DNA from: Candidatus Puniceispirillum sp. | Lineage (GTDB): Bacteria; Pseudomonadota; Alphaproteobacteria; Puniceispirillales; Puniceispirillaceae | Assembly (NCBI GenBank): GCA_016780525.1 | Contig: JADHLR010000001.1 | Span: 1 to 51,603, forward strand | DNA: 51,603 bases | Direction: 5' to 3' | Shown: in pieces, positions 26,241 through 34,151 of the stretch | How the letters are laid out: each line of letters starts with the position of its first letter | How positions within the stretch are numbered: position 1 is the stretch's first letter | Notes under the pieces: model-generated | Database searches by the model: none | Seen by the model: the letters and a program-made list of their open reading frames with translations, nothing else | Told to the model about the DNA's origin: nothing | Program-made: the position numbers and the translations under genes

Positions 26241-26912
26241 TCAGATCATTTCATCTTTGCGATCATCGGTTTCACCAAAACGTTTCAGCACAGCCGGTTT
26301 TGTGCCCTCATAAGCGGCTTCAAGATTTGCCGCAATTTTGGCATTTTCACGTTCAAATAAGCTATTGCCCGCAACATCGCTTTCGACGATGAAGGGGCCG
26401 AAATTTTCCACCTCAATCACCCACATGGCCTGTGCCAGACCAAGTTCTTTTTTCCAATGCAATTCACGCACCTGCTTGACGCCGCGGCCAAGCAGCGCAC
26501 CGGTGCCATAGCCAACCGTGGTCAGATAGATGGCACCATTCGGCACGAAATGATCGCGGTAATCCTCTGGGCTCATGCCGCCTTTGCCAATGATCAGCTT
26601 TGCCCCGGACGCCGCCAGCCAGCGGCCAATCCATTTTGAAAAGCGAAATGATGCGGTGGCGGTCACCGCACCCAACACAAAGGATCCGTCATCATGCTGG
26701 GTGGCCGCCGGCGAGCAATGAAAATTGGCCGCCGACACAGCCGGCAGATCAAGTGGCAGATCAACCCTATCCTCGATCACCCGCATATAGACGCCTTCGC
26801 GCGCGGTATAGATGGTGCCATCCAGATAGACGATATCGCCAATCTGCAGCGCCGCAATGGCGTCATCTGTGGGATTAGTGCTTAGCCGGATTTTGTTTGG
26901 GCCTGTGGCCAT
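26241..26912 (-). CDS. Class I fumarase/tartrate dehydratase family, beta subunit
   Basis: C-terminal catalytic half of a two-subunit iron-sulfur hydro-lyase (223 aa). Motifs include GDIVYLDGTIYTAREG near the N terminus, IGKGGMSPEDY, and TVGYGTGALLGRGVKQVRELHWKKELGLAQAMWVIEVENFGPFIV split over two thirds of the protein. The ATG at 26912 overlaps the alpha-subunit end by 31 bp; the longer frame to 27059 lies within alpha. Last gene of the LysR-facing operon. The likely reaction is fumarate/malate interconversion; mesaconate or tartrate are alternatives in this family. Confidence 0.9.
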   Translation of the reverse strand: MATGPNKIRLSTNPTDDAIAALQIGDIVYLDGTIYTAREGVYMRVIEDRVDLPLDLPAVSAANFHCSPAATQHDDGSFVLGAVTATASFRFSKWIGRWLAASGAKLIIGKGGMSPEDYRDHFVPNGAIYLTTVGYGTGALLGRGVKQVRELHWKKELGLAQAMWVIEVENFGPFIVESDVAGNSLFERENAKIAANLEAAYEGTKPAVLKRFGETDDRKDEMI

Positions 26913-27838
26913 TCGACTGTCTCCCGCCGCTGGTAATCTGTGAACCATTGGGGATCTGTGCGATACGCAACCCGCCCATCCCCATAGATACGCGCCACCG
27001 CCCTCCGTGACGACAGGCAAAAAGCATGTACACTCATCTGCATGCCGCCAGTGTGGCAATAGCCAACCTCAATATTGCAATCAATCACCATGGATTTGCC
27101 AACAAATCCCATCGCGCCCATGCCGATATTATTGCCAAGATCTTTCAGCTCGTCCTCAAGTTCAGCAATTTTCGCATCGGGGTTGCGGTCGCCAACAACC
27201 CGCAAACAGGCAGCGCGTTTACCAAGCACCATACAGGCGTCTTTTGACCCACCAAGGCCAATGCCAATGATCGCCGGCTGACAGGCCAACCCGCGTTTGC
27301 CAAATGCCACAAGCGAGTCGAGGAAAAATCTTTTAATGCCCTGTATCCCGTCACTTGGAAACAGCATCCGGTAATCGGTGCCAAATAAACCGCCCTTATG
27401 CACAGTCACCAGATCAATCCAGTCGCCGCCCGGTTCAAAGCCATATTCAATCTCCGGGGCGCCAATTCCGACATTATTATCATGGTCGGTGCGCCATAAA
27501 GGATGCACCCGGTTCGGACGTAACGGCACCGACGAGGTGGCGCTTGCTGTGGCCCGCCGCAACGCCGCTTCAAGCGCTATCGGGCCACCATCAATGCGGG
27601 CCTCATTGCCCATTTTGACATACCAGCGCGGACAGCCGGTATCACCGCACATGGCGCGGCTGTCTTCTTTGGCGGCGGCATAATTTTCCAGCATGGCTTC
27701 AAGCACAAAACTGGACAAATCACCATCTTCTGCTGCGGCGGCTGTCTTCAGACCGGCGAGGTAATCATCAGGAATTTCAATGGCAGCTTTGCGCATCAGC
27801 GTTTCGGCGGTGGATTGCACAAGGTCAATGCCAATCAT
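26882..27838 (-). CDS. Class I fumarase/tartrate dehydratase family, alpha subunit ([4Fe-4S])
   Basis: N-terminal iron-sulfur half of the hydro-lyase (318 aa). Candidate cluster ligands are Cys64 (AMCGDTG), Cys186 (GLACQPAIIGIGLGGSKD) and Cys261 or Cys274 (GYCHTGGMQM, AFCLSSRR). Class I enzymes of this type are oxygen-sensitive. The start overlaps the flavoprotein stop by 4 bp (ATGA). The co-operon succinate dehydrogenase-like genes suggest that its product or substrate is shared with them, i.e. fumarate or a substituted fumarate. Confidence 0.9.
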   Translation of the reverse strand: MIGIDLVQSTAETLMRKAAIEIPDDYLAGLKTAAAAEDGDLSSFVLEAMLENYAAAKEDSRAMCGDTGCPRWYVKMGNEARIDGGPIALEAALRRATASATSSVPLRPNRVHPLWRTDHDNNVGIGAPEIEYGFEPGGDWIDLVTVHKGGLFGTDYRMLFPSDGIQGIKRFFLDSLVAFGKRGLACQPAIIGIGLGGSKDACMVLGKRAACLRVVGDRNPDAKIAELEDELKDLGNNIGMGAMGFVGKSMVIDCNIEVGYCHTGGMQMSVHAFCLSSRRAVARIYGDGRVAYRTDPQWFTDYQRRETVEWPQAQTKSG

Positions 27839-29592
27839 TCTGCCGCTCCTACCAAAGTTTCCGCTTCGTCCGCGCCAAGCAATGTTTCGCCGGGTTTAAC
27901 GATGGTAAACTGCACCGGCGCACGGGCGACCGAGATATTTTTATCGCTGCCAGTTGCCAGAGTAAAATATGAATCCTGCATGGCCCCGGTATCAGGGTGA
28001 TCCTCGCGGAAATGCGCACCACGCGAATTTTCCCGCGATAATGCCGATTGTGCGATGACCCGCGACATATCGACAAGACTGCGCAAATTCAGCCAGTCAT
28101 GCCATGACAGATTAAATGCCAGATTATCCGCGGCAACACCGGTCGACGACAGCTCATCATCAATTTCGTCAATCCGATGCAGGCCACGTTGCAGGCCATC
28201 TGCATCGCGCATCACCCCGACATCTTCCCACATCACATCAAGCAGCTTGTCGCGCAACGCTGTCACATCCCCCGGCTTTTGGGCAAATGGCGCGGTGGCA
28301 CGTGCCATTTCTTCATCAAGCACGGTTTCATCCGGATCATGCAGCGCCTGCATCTTCAGGCAATCTTGTCCCATCACATCGCCAGCGACACCACCATATA
28401 CCGTTGAATTCGCCACGCCATTGCCACCAAGCCGGTTCGAGCCATGCGCGCCGCCAGCATCCTCGCCAGCCACATATAGCCCGGGCAAAGCGGTACGGGT
28501 GTCGGTATCGACAACAACGCCGCCCATCAGATAATGCGCTGTCGGCACGACCTCGACCAGACCGGCCGCCAGATCAAAGCCGCTATCGGCACAACGTTTG
28601 ACCATGCCCTTGAATTTTTCGGCAACCAATTGCGGGCCAAGATGCGCCATTGAAATATACACCCCGCCATGTGGTGAGGTGCGTCCCTGCCGCATTTCTT
28701 CGTAAATGGCACGGCTGACAATATCGCGTGTTGCACGCTCGCCGCCGGCATCATAATCAAACATAAACCGCTGTTGGTCACCATTCATCAGATGACCGCC
28801 TGCACCGCGCAGGCCTTCCTCGAGAACCGTGCCGGTCATTTTTGTGCCGGCACCGGCCAACAAGCCGGTGGGGTGAAACTGCACCATTTCCATATCGCGC
28901 AAGGCAAGCCCACGGCGCATCGCCATCGCCAGCCCATCCATGCTCTTATCGCCCGACGGGGTGTGATATTTATACATGGTTGGGCCGCCACCAGTCGCCA
29001 TCAGCACGGTTTTGGCCCGCACCAAACGAAATTTTCCGCTGCGCATATCGATAAACAGCACCCCGGCCAGCGCCGAACCATCACGCGACGGGATCAAACC
29101 AACAGCACGGTGTTCCTGCAATCTTTCAACCGGCCGCGATAATACCTGTTCCATCAGCCGGCTGATGATCTCAATACCGGTCAGATCACCTTTATGCGCG
29201 GTGCGGTCAAATGTCTGGCCGGCAAAGGCTTTTTGATGCAGCGTGCCATCCGGGTTGCGATCGAAAAAACAGCCAATCTCGTTTTCCAGCTCATGGATGC
29301 GGGTCACCGCAGTTTTGCATAATTTCCAGGCCATATCCTGATCAGGCAGCCATTTGCCGCCAATCACCGTATCCATAAAATGCCGTTCAACAGAATCACC
29401 CGGGGCCAGCGCCACATTATAGCCGCCCTGCACCATGCGGGTGCAACCGCATTTGCCAATCAGACCTTTCACAGCAATGGTGACTTTTGCATGTGGCGCG
29501 GCTTTTTGCGCATGCAGCGCGGCAAACAGACCGGCACCGCCGCTGCCCAAAATCAAAATATCTGTGTCATGACGTTCAGGTGAAAATTGCAT
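27835..29592 (-). CDS. Succinate dehydrogenase/fumarate reductase-like flavoprotein, atypical active site
   Basis: FAD subunit (585 aa) of a membrane complex. FAD motif ILILGSGGAGLFAALHA at the N terminus. The His that binds FAD covalently in SdhA/FrdA is replaced: the motif reads CGCTRMVQGGYNVAL with Cys50 at that place. Catalytic residues that are kept: His240 (VQFHPTG), Arg289 (TRDIVSR), His353 (PTAHYLMGG), Arg387 (GSNRLGGNG). The substrate-binding Thr of the usual TEG motif is Glu258 here (LEEGLRGAGG). The fold and chemistry fit, but flavin attachment and substrate may differ. It is 3 bp after the anchor gene and overlaps the fumarase alpha gene. Confidence 0.88.
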   Translation of the reverse strand: MQFSPERHDTDILILGSGGAGLFAALHAQKAAPHAKVTIAVKGLIGKCGCTRMVQGGYNVALAPGDSVERHFMDTVIGGKWLPDQDMAWKLCKTAVTRIHELENEIGCFFDRNPDGTLHQKAFAGQTFDRTAHKGDLTGIEIISRLMEQVLSRPVERLQEHRAVGLIPSRDGSALAGVLFIDMRSGKFRLVRAKTVLMATGGGPTMYKYHTPSGDKSMDGLAMAMRRGLALRDMEMVQFHPTGLLAGAGTKMTGTVLEEGLRGAGGHLMNGDQQRFMFDYDAGGERATRDIVSRAIYEEMRQGRTSPHGGVYISMAHLGPQLVAEKFKGMVKRCADSGFDLAAGLVEVVPTAHYLMGGVVVDTDTRTALPGLYVAGEDAGGAHGSNRLGGNGVANSTVYGGVAGDVMGQDCLKMQALHDPDETVLDEEMARATAPFAQKPGDVTALRDKLLDVMWEDVGVMRDADGLQRGLHRIDEIDDELSSTGVAADNLAFNLSWHDWLNLRSLVDMSRVIAQSALSRENSRGAHFREDHPDTGAMQDSYFTLATGSDKNISVARAPVQFTIVKPGETLLGADEAETLVGAAE

Positions 29593-29595
29593 TGG

Positions 29596-29937
29596 TTACA
29601 TCGCCTGCAGAAAAAAACTTGTTGAAATAAAAAATGCCAGCGCCACGGCGGTTGCGGCATAGGTTTTTTGCCGCGGACTCCATGGCAGAAACTCCAGCGC
29701 CATCAGTCGCAGTCCGCCAAACATATGAACCGCCAGCAAAAACACCAGCCCAAATTCGGCACATTTGACGATCAGCAGATCGGTAAAGGCCAAAAACCCG
29801 TCAAGCTGTGCCGGATCCGTCAATGCCAATGCCAACATGTAAAAATGTATCGGCAAAAACAAAGCCAGTCCAATTCCCGATAAACGGTGCAGCAAAAAAG
29901 CATACCACAGGCTGTGACTGCGATGCGGACGAATCAT
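29596..29937 (-). CDS. SdhC/FrdC-like cytochrome b membrane anchor
   Basis: 113 aa with three membrane helices (about residues 15-35, 52-72, 88-108). The segment YAFLLHRLSGIGLALFLPIH has the conserved His-Arg-x-Ser-Gly of SdhC and a His in the first helix; another His (LLAVHMFGG) in the second helix could be a haem ligand. ATG at 29937 overlaps the preceding gene by 4 bp. Longer frames to 30051 lie inside that gene. Confidence 0.8.
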   Translation of the reverse strand: MIRPHRSHSLWYAFLLHRLSGIGLALFLPIHFYMLALALTDPAQLDGFLAFTDLLIVKCAEFGLVFLLAVHMFGGLRLMALEFLPWSPRQKTYAATAVALAFFISTSFFLQAM

Positions 29938-30278
29938 GCCCCGGCTCCTGCAAATGTGACCGCCCATACTGCCCGTCCACCAAGCCCCAGCAGCAAAGCG
30001 CACAGGCTCCAGCTCAGCCCGGCAAGCATCACGCCTTTCACGCCAAGCCATTCATAGAGGATGACGCGTATGCCAATCGCCGCATGCACCGACACCGCCA
30101 ATACAAAACTGCCATAAAATAAAAACCATGCCAGCGATCCCTGCGTCCGGGCCAGAATTTCAGCCACGCTCAGCCCCCCCTGAACGGCATAAATCATCAC
30201 CGCCAAATGACCAATTGTCAGCGGCGCCATGATAAGAGCGGTCAGGCGTTGCGCCATATAAAGCCGCAGCGTCAGCAT
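29934..30278 (-). CDS. Second succinate dehydrogenase/fumarate reductase-like membrane anchor
   Basis: 114 aa, three hydrophobic segments (about 12-33, 50-72, 82-108). MAQRLTALIMAPLTIGHLAVM resembles the first helix of SdhC/SdhD anchors, with His24 in the membrane, and SVHAAIGIRVILYEW resembles the second, with His65. It abuts the iron-sulfur gene with no gap and overlaps the next anchor gene by 4 bp. Two small anchors make this a four-subunit complex. Confidence 0.78.
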   Translation of the reverse strand: MLTLRLYMAQRLTALIMAPLTIGHLAVMIYAVQGGLSVAEILARTQGSLAWFLFYGSFVLAVSVHAAIGIRVILYEWLGVKGVMLAGLSWSLCALLLGLGGRAVWAVTFAGAGA

Positions 30279-31007
30279 CTATTTCCCCCAGCTGAAAACG
30301 GACTTTGCCGTGGCCCGTTTCAACCCGGAAATTGACACGGTCGGATTCAGCTCGTTTGGACAATAGCGCGCACAGCTTTGCTGCGCATGGCAGTTGTGAC
30401 AACCGCCTTCGCCAGACACCGCCTTTAACCGTTCTGCCTGGCCGGCATCGCGGCTGTCATTGAGCAGGCTCCAAGACCGGTTTAACGCCGCCGGGCCAAG
30501 ATAATCCGGGTTCGCCGCAACCACATCACAGGCCGCATAACACACAGCGCAATTGATACATTCAATCGCCTCACTCGCCGCCACACGCATCGGGTCTTGC
30601 GGGTCGATTGGCGCCATCGGGTCATGCCGCGTCTGGCTTGGTTCAAACACCGCATCGGCCGCCACCCATTTGTCAAAAAACGGGTCCATATCAACCGCCA
30701 GATCCTTAATCACCGGCAGGTTGCGCAATGGTGCGATTTGCAGATGGTTATCTTCGGCGACTTTCTGCACATGCGTCCGGCAGGTCCAGCGCGGCGCCCC
30801 ATTCACCATCATCGCGCATGACCCGCACATCCCCACACGACAGGCAAAGCGATAGGATAATGTCGGGTCACGCTGTTGCTGCACCCAGGCCACCACGTCC
30901 AGAATCGTCTGATTGTCACGGCGCGGCACTGCAAATTGTTGAAAGTGACCATCGCCATCTTGCTCGCGCCAGATTGACACGTCTAAAAATTGCTCAGAAC
31001 CAGACAC
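30279..31007 (-). CDS. Succinate dehydrogenase/fumarate reductase-like iron-sulfur subunit
   Basis: Electron-transfer subunit (242 aa). [2Fe-2S] motif CRVGMCGSC with a later Cys in RWTCRTH; second cluster motif CINCAVCYAAC (the usual Pro after the last Cys is Asp); third motif CHAQQSCARYCPNELNP, with an extra Cys three residues ahead. The start is inferred as GTG at 31007, with AAGGTGA 5 bp upstream; a TTG at 31061 would run into the palindromic regulatory region. First gene of the operon sdhB-like, two anchors, flavoprotein, fumarase alpha, fumarase beta, controlled from the divergent region shared with the LysR gene. Confidence 0.87.
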   Translation of the reverse strand: MSGSEQFLDVSIWREQDGDGHFQQFAVPRRDNQTILDVVAWVQQQRDPTLSYRFACRVGMCGSCAMMVNGAPRWTCRTHVQKVAEDNHLQIAPLRNLPVIKDLAVDMDPFFDKWVAADAVFEPSQTRHDPMAPIDPQDPMRVAASEAIECINCAVCYAACDVVAANPDYLGPAALNRSWSLLNDSRDAGQAERLKAVSGEGGCHNCHAQQSCARYCPNELNPTVSISGLKRATAKSVFSWGK

Positions 31008-31040
31008 CTTGTCACCTTTAATTGATTGAGGTTGAGAGTA

Positions 31041-31057
31041 TAGATAAAATTTATCTA
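31041..31057. promoter_or_regulatory. Perfect palindrome TAGATAAA-A-TTTATCTA
   Basis: Eight-base arms around one base, 34 bp upstream of the iron-sulfur gene start. Strength and position suggest a repressor-type operator or part of the LysR activator region. It directly neighbours two further inverted repeats (31058-31086, 31075-31091). Confidence 0.6.
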
Positions 31058-31091
31058 ACAAAAAGCAAATAATTCTTACTTTTTGTGTAAG
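31058..31091. promoter_or_regulatory. Overlapping inverted repeats, candidate LysR-type binding region
   Basis: ACAAAAAG (31058-31065) pairs with CTTTTTGT (31079-31086) across 13 bp. CTTAC (31075-31079) pairs with GTAAG (31087-31091) across 7 bp and contains the T-N11-A spacing of LysR boxes. The whole divergent region (31008-31158) is AT-rich, and it presumably holds both promoters. Confidence 0.55.
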
Positions 31092-31158
31092 TTTTTATTA
31101 TGTTTTGCCCCTAAATAGTTTTGAACGTTAGTTGGTGAACAGACAGAGGGGGCTTGTC

Positions 31159-32061
31159 GTGTCTATCCGTCATTTACGCACCTTGTTGGCCATTCGAGAT
31201 CATGGGTCTTTTAGTGCCGCTGGCGATGCTATTTTGATCACCCATGCGGCGGTGAGCCAACAGATCAAAGCGCTTGAAGCACGCTGGAATGTGACGCTTT
31301 TTGACCGGCGTCCGCGCAGCCCGCAACTGACCCCACTGGGGCATGCCTTCACGGCAAAAGCCGAAGCGGTGGTGCGCGCCTATGATAACATGCTTGCCGA
31401 AATTATTGATGGCGCCGGATTTGACGACGATATCGGGCTTGGCGCGGTGCCAACAACATTGACCGGGCTGGTGCCGCTGGCGGTGTCACATCTCAAAAAT
31501 AATTTCAGCCAGCTTCATGTGGTGATCCAGCCGGGGCTGTCGACAGCCTTGCTACAGCAGATAGAGCGGCGGCAGATTGATGCCGCGATCATCACCCGCC
31601 CGGATATTTTGCCGCGCGGCTTTCGCTTTCGCGACATCGCCACCGAGCCGCTGGAGATTCTGGCACCGCCGCAAACATCCAGCGAGGATCCGCTATTTTT
31701 GCTCACCCATTATCCATTTATCCGGTTTGACCGGAATGCGATTGTCGGACAGATGGTCGAAGCGTGGCTGCAGGATCGCAATATCGCTGTGCAGGATAAT
31801 ATGGAGCTTGAAGACCTTGAGGCCATTTCCAGCATGGTCATGGCCAATCTTGGCGTATCGATCGTGCCGCAAAGATGTGTGCGTAATATGAACCCGTTGC
31901 CGATCAGACATATCAGCCTCGGGCCGGACTCGCCCAGTCGCCAGCTTGGGCTGGCCTATCGCGGCGATAGCAGCAAATTACATGTCATTGAGACGGTGTA
32001 TAAAACCCTGCTTGGGGCTGTTGCCAATGGCCGCTTCTCCGACAGTTTTGAATCGCTGTAG
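31159..32061 (+). CDS. LysR-type transcriptional regulator, ArgP/IciA-like
   Basis: 300 aa from the GTG at 31159 (AGAGGGGG upstream). N-terminal winged helix: IRHLRTLLAIRDHGSFSAAG then LITHAAVSQQIKALEARWNVTLFDR (about residues 3-52), followed by a periplasmic-binding-like effector domain. Divergent from the dehydrogenase/fumarase operon with palindromes in between, so that operon is its likely target. The effector is probably a dicarboxylate, by inference only. A TTG at 31132 is a weaker start. Confidence 0.85.
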   Translation: MSIRHLRTLLAIRDHGSFSAAGDAILITHAAVSQQIKALEARWNVTLFDRRPRSPQLTPLGHAFTAKAEAVVRAYDNMLAEIIDGAGFDDDIGLGAVPTTLTGLVPLAVSHLKNNFSQLHVVIQPGLSTALLQQIERRQIDAAIITRPDILPRGFRFRDIATEPLEILAPPQTSSEDPLFLLTHYPFIRFDRNAIVGQMVEAWLQDRNIAVQDNMELEDLEAISSMVMANLGVSIVPQRCVRNMNPLPIRHISLGPDSPSRQLGLAYRGDSSKLHVIETVYKTLLGAVANGRFSDSFESL

Positions 32062-32110
32062 CTGTGATCACCTAGCAAGGGATATTGTAATTAGGCTCTG
32101 CAAAACCGGG

Positions 32111-33262
32111 TTATGATCTGTTTGGCTGGGCAAATTCTTCGCGTATCGCGGTGCTGTTTGCCCCCAGATCAGGCACCGCGCCAAGCGGCGCCATCACGCC
32201 ATTCACCACCGCCCCGGGCGCCAGAATCTGTAATTCACCGCCAGTGGTACGCACCGTCACAAACCGGTTTTGCGGATGCGCGGCAAAATCATCCATCGTG
32301 TTCAGTCGGCCAAAGGCAATTTGAGCTGTCTGCAACATCACCGCCAGCTGATCGATCGAATGCGCGGCAAACACCGTATTAAGAATATCGTCAAGCGCGG
32401 CGCGGTTCTCCACCCGCTTCACATTTGAGCTGAATTTCGGATTTTCCGGCAAATCCGGCTGTTGCAACACATCACTGCAAAGACGCTGCCATTCACGCTC
32501 GTTTTGGATCGACAACAACAGCTGACGGCCATCACCACAGCGATAGGCACCATAGGGCGCAATCGTTGGGTGATGCAAGCCCGGGCGGCGGATGTCGCGG
32601 CCGCCATACTGGCTTTGGATATAGGGCACATTCATCCAGTCGGCCAGAGCATGGAACAGCGAGACTTCGATGCCGCGCCCTTTGCCGGTGCGGCTTCGCG
32701 CATAAAGGGCTTGCAGAATCGCCTGATGCGCTGTCATGCCGGCGGCGATATCGCAAATCGACACACCGACCCGGCCGGGCTGTTCGGGGGCACCGGTGAT
32801 CTCGGCCAGCCCAACCTCGGCCTGTACCAGAAAATCATAGGCTTTCATCTGTTGAAACGGGCCGTTTGAACCATAGCCGCTGATATCGCAGGTGATCAGA
32901 CCGGGGTCGGCAGCGCGCAATTCAGCACTCGACAGCCCCAGCCTTTCAAGCGCCCCGGGCATCAGATTCTGTATAAAAATATCGGCTTTGCTGATCATGT
33001 TTTTGAGAATCTGCAGATCATCAGCCTGTTTCAGATTGAGCGCCACGGATTCCTTGCCGCGGTTAAGCCAGACAAAATATGAACTCTGCCCTTTGGCATC
33101 GGCATCATAGCCCCGCGCAAAATCACCCTCGGGGCGTTCAACCTTGATCACCCGTGCGCCCGCATCAGCCAGCCGGCCAGCCGCATATGGCGCTGCCACC
33201 GCTTGTTCCAGTGAAATCACCAACAGCCCCTGAAGATCATCCGCACCTGTGGTCACTGTCAT
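32111..33262 (-). CDS. Family III (CaiB/BaiF) CoA-transferase, mesaconate/itaconate-transferase-like
   Basis: Transfers CoA between carboxylic acids. 383 aa. Active-site Asp in MKAYDFLVQAEVGLAEITG; this KAYD-(L/F)-(L/I)-(I/V)-Q-x-E-x-G stretch is closest, from memory, to mesaconyl-CoA C1-C4, succinyl-CoA:malate and itaconate transferases. Start ATG 33262 with a strong GAGGAGAG site; the frame to 33325 is unsupported. Last gene of the cluster PrpD-like, hydratase, lyase, transferase, converging on the LysR gene. It would activate a C4-C5 dicarboxylic acid for the hydratase and lyase next door. Confidence 0.85.
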   Translation of the reverse strand: MTVTTGADDLQGLLVISLEQAVAAPYAAGRLADAGARVIKVERPEGDFARGYDADAKGQSSYFVWLNRGKESVALNLKQADDLQILKNMISKADIFIQNLMPGALERLGLSSAELRAADPGLITCDISGYGSNGPFQQMKAYDFLVQAEVGLAEITGAPEQPGRVGVSICDIAAGMTAHQAILQALYARSRTGKGRGIEVSLFHALADWMNVPYIQSQYGGRDIRRPGLHHPTIAPYGAYRCGDGRQLLLSIQNEREWQRLCSDVLQQPDLPENPKFSSNVKRVENRAALDDILNTVFAAHSIDQLAVMLQTAQIAFGRLNTMDDFAAHPQNRFVTVRTTGGELQILAPGAVVNGVMAPLGAVPDLGANSTAIREEFAQPNRS

Positions 33263-33308
33263 TTGTCTCTCCTCAGATTCATCTTGCCTGATCCAACAAC
33301 CTGTCGGC

Positions 33309-34124
33309 TTACGCCAGCGATTCAAAATCCTGTTTGATCCGTTCGGCGCGCTTGATCACCGGCAGATCGATCATCGCCCCATCCAGCTTGACCGCTGACT
33401 GGCTGTCCGCCACCGCCGCCAAAACCGACAAGGCCCAGTCATAATCCGCCTGACTTGGCTGAAACACCGATTGCGCCGGCGCCACCTGCCGCGGGTGGAT
33501 CAGCAATTTGCCACCAAACCCCAAATCACGCGCACGTCGCGCCTCGGCCGACACAATCGCCGGGTCATCAAACGATACTGTCACCCCATCCAATGGCGGT
33601 GCCGCACCGGCCAACCGCGACTGCAACACCAGCTGGCTGCGCACAAAAAGCAGATTTTCCCACGCATCAGAGGCACCAATATCAAGCGAGAAATCAAGAT
33701 GCCCAAAGGCGCATAACGGCACATTCGGATGACCCAATAATGCAGCAACAGCATCCAGCCCGCGGGCGGTTTCAATAATCGGCAGAACCGGCATATCCGC
33801 ACCGACGCCATCACGCACCCGGTCAAGGTCGGCCGGGCTTTCCGCCTTTGGCAACACCACCATGCTGGCCGGGCTGGATCTTACCGCGTCAAGATCAGCT
33901 GCGAATGAAGATGAGTCCGGCGTGTTCACCCGCACCGCGATCGGCACCGGCATTGCCGCGCAATTTGCCAGATGCGCGCGGGCCGCTGGCTTGTCGCCCT
34001 CGGCCACCGCATCTTCAAGATCAATAATCACCATATCGGCACCGCTGGCGGCTGCCTTTGGTACAATATCGGCGCGATGACCGGGTACAAATAAGGGTAA
34101 TTTAGGAGGGGTTATAAGGGTCAT
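33309..34124 (-). CDS. CitE-like CoA-ester lyase (HpcH/HpaI superfamily)
   Basis: TIM-barrel lyase cleaving a 3-hydroxy(acyl)-CoA such as malyl-CoA or citramalyl-CoA. 271 aa. LFVPGHRADIVPKAAASGADMVIIDLEDAVAEGDK holds the N-terminal signature with the metal/CoA site Glu-Asp (LEDAV); VRVNTPDS, VVLPKAES, LPIIETARGLD and GFGGKLLIHPRQV follow in family order. ATG at 34124. It lies 46 bp before the CoA-transferase. With the neighbouring hydratase it suggests citramalyl-CoA cleavage to acetyl-CoA and pyruvate. Confidence 0.87.
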   Translation of the reverse strand: MTLITPPKLPLFVPGHRADIVPKAAASGADMVIIDLEDAVAEGDKPAARAHLANCAAMPVPIAVRVNTPDSSSFAADLDAVRSSPASMVVLPKAESPADLDRVRDGVGADMPVLPIIETARGLDAVAALLGHPNVPLCAFGHLDFSLDIGASDAWENLLFVRSQLVLQSRLAGAAPPLDGVTVSFDDPAIVSAEARRARDLGFGGKLLIHPRQVAPAQSVFQPSQADYDWALSVLAAVADSQSAVKLDGAMIDLPVIKRAERIKQDFESLA

Positions 34125-34151
34125 GTTATTTTTCTCAAAAGATCATATCAA

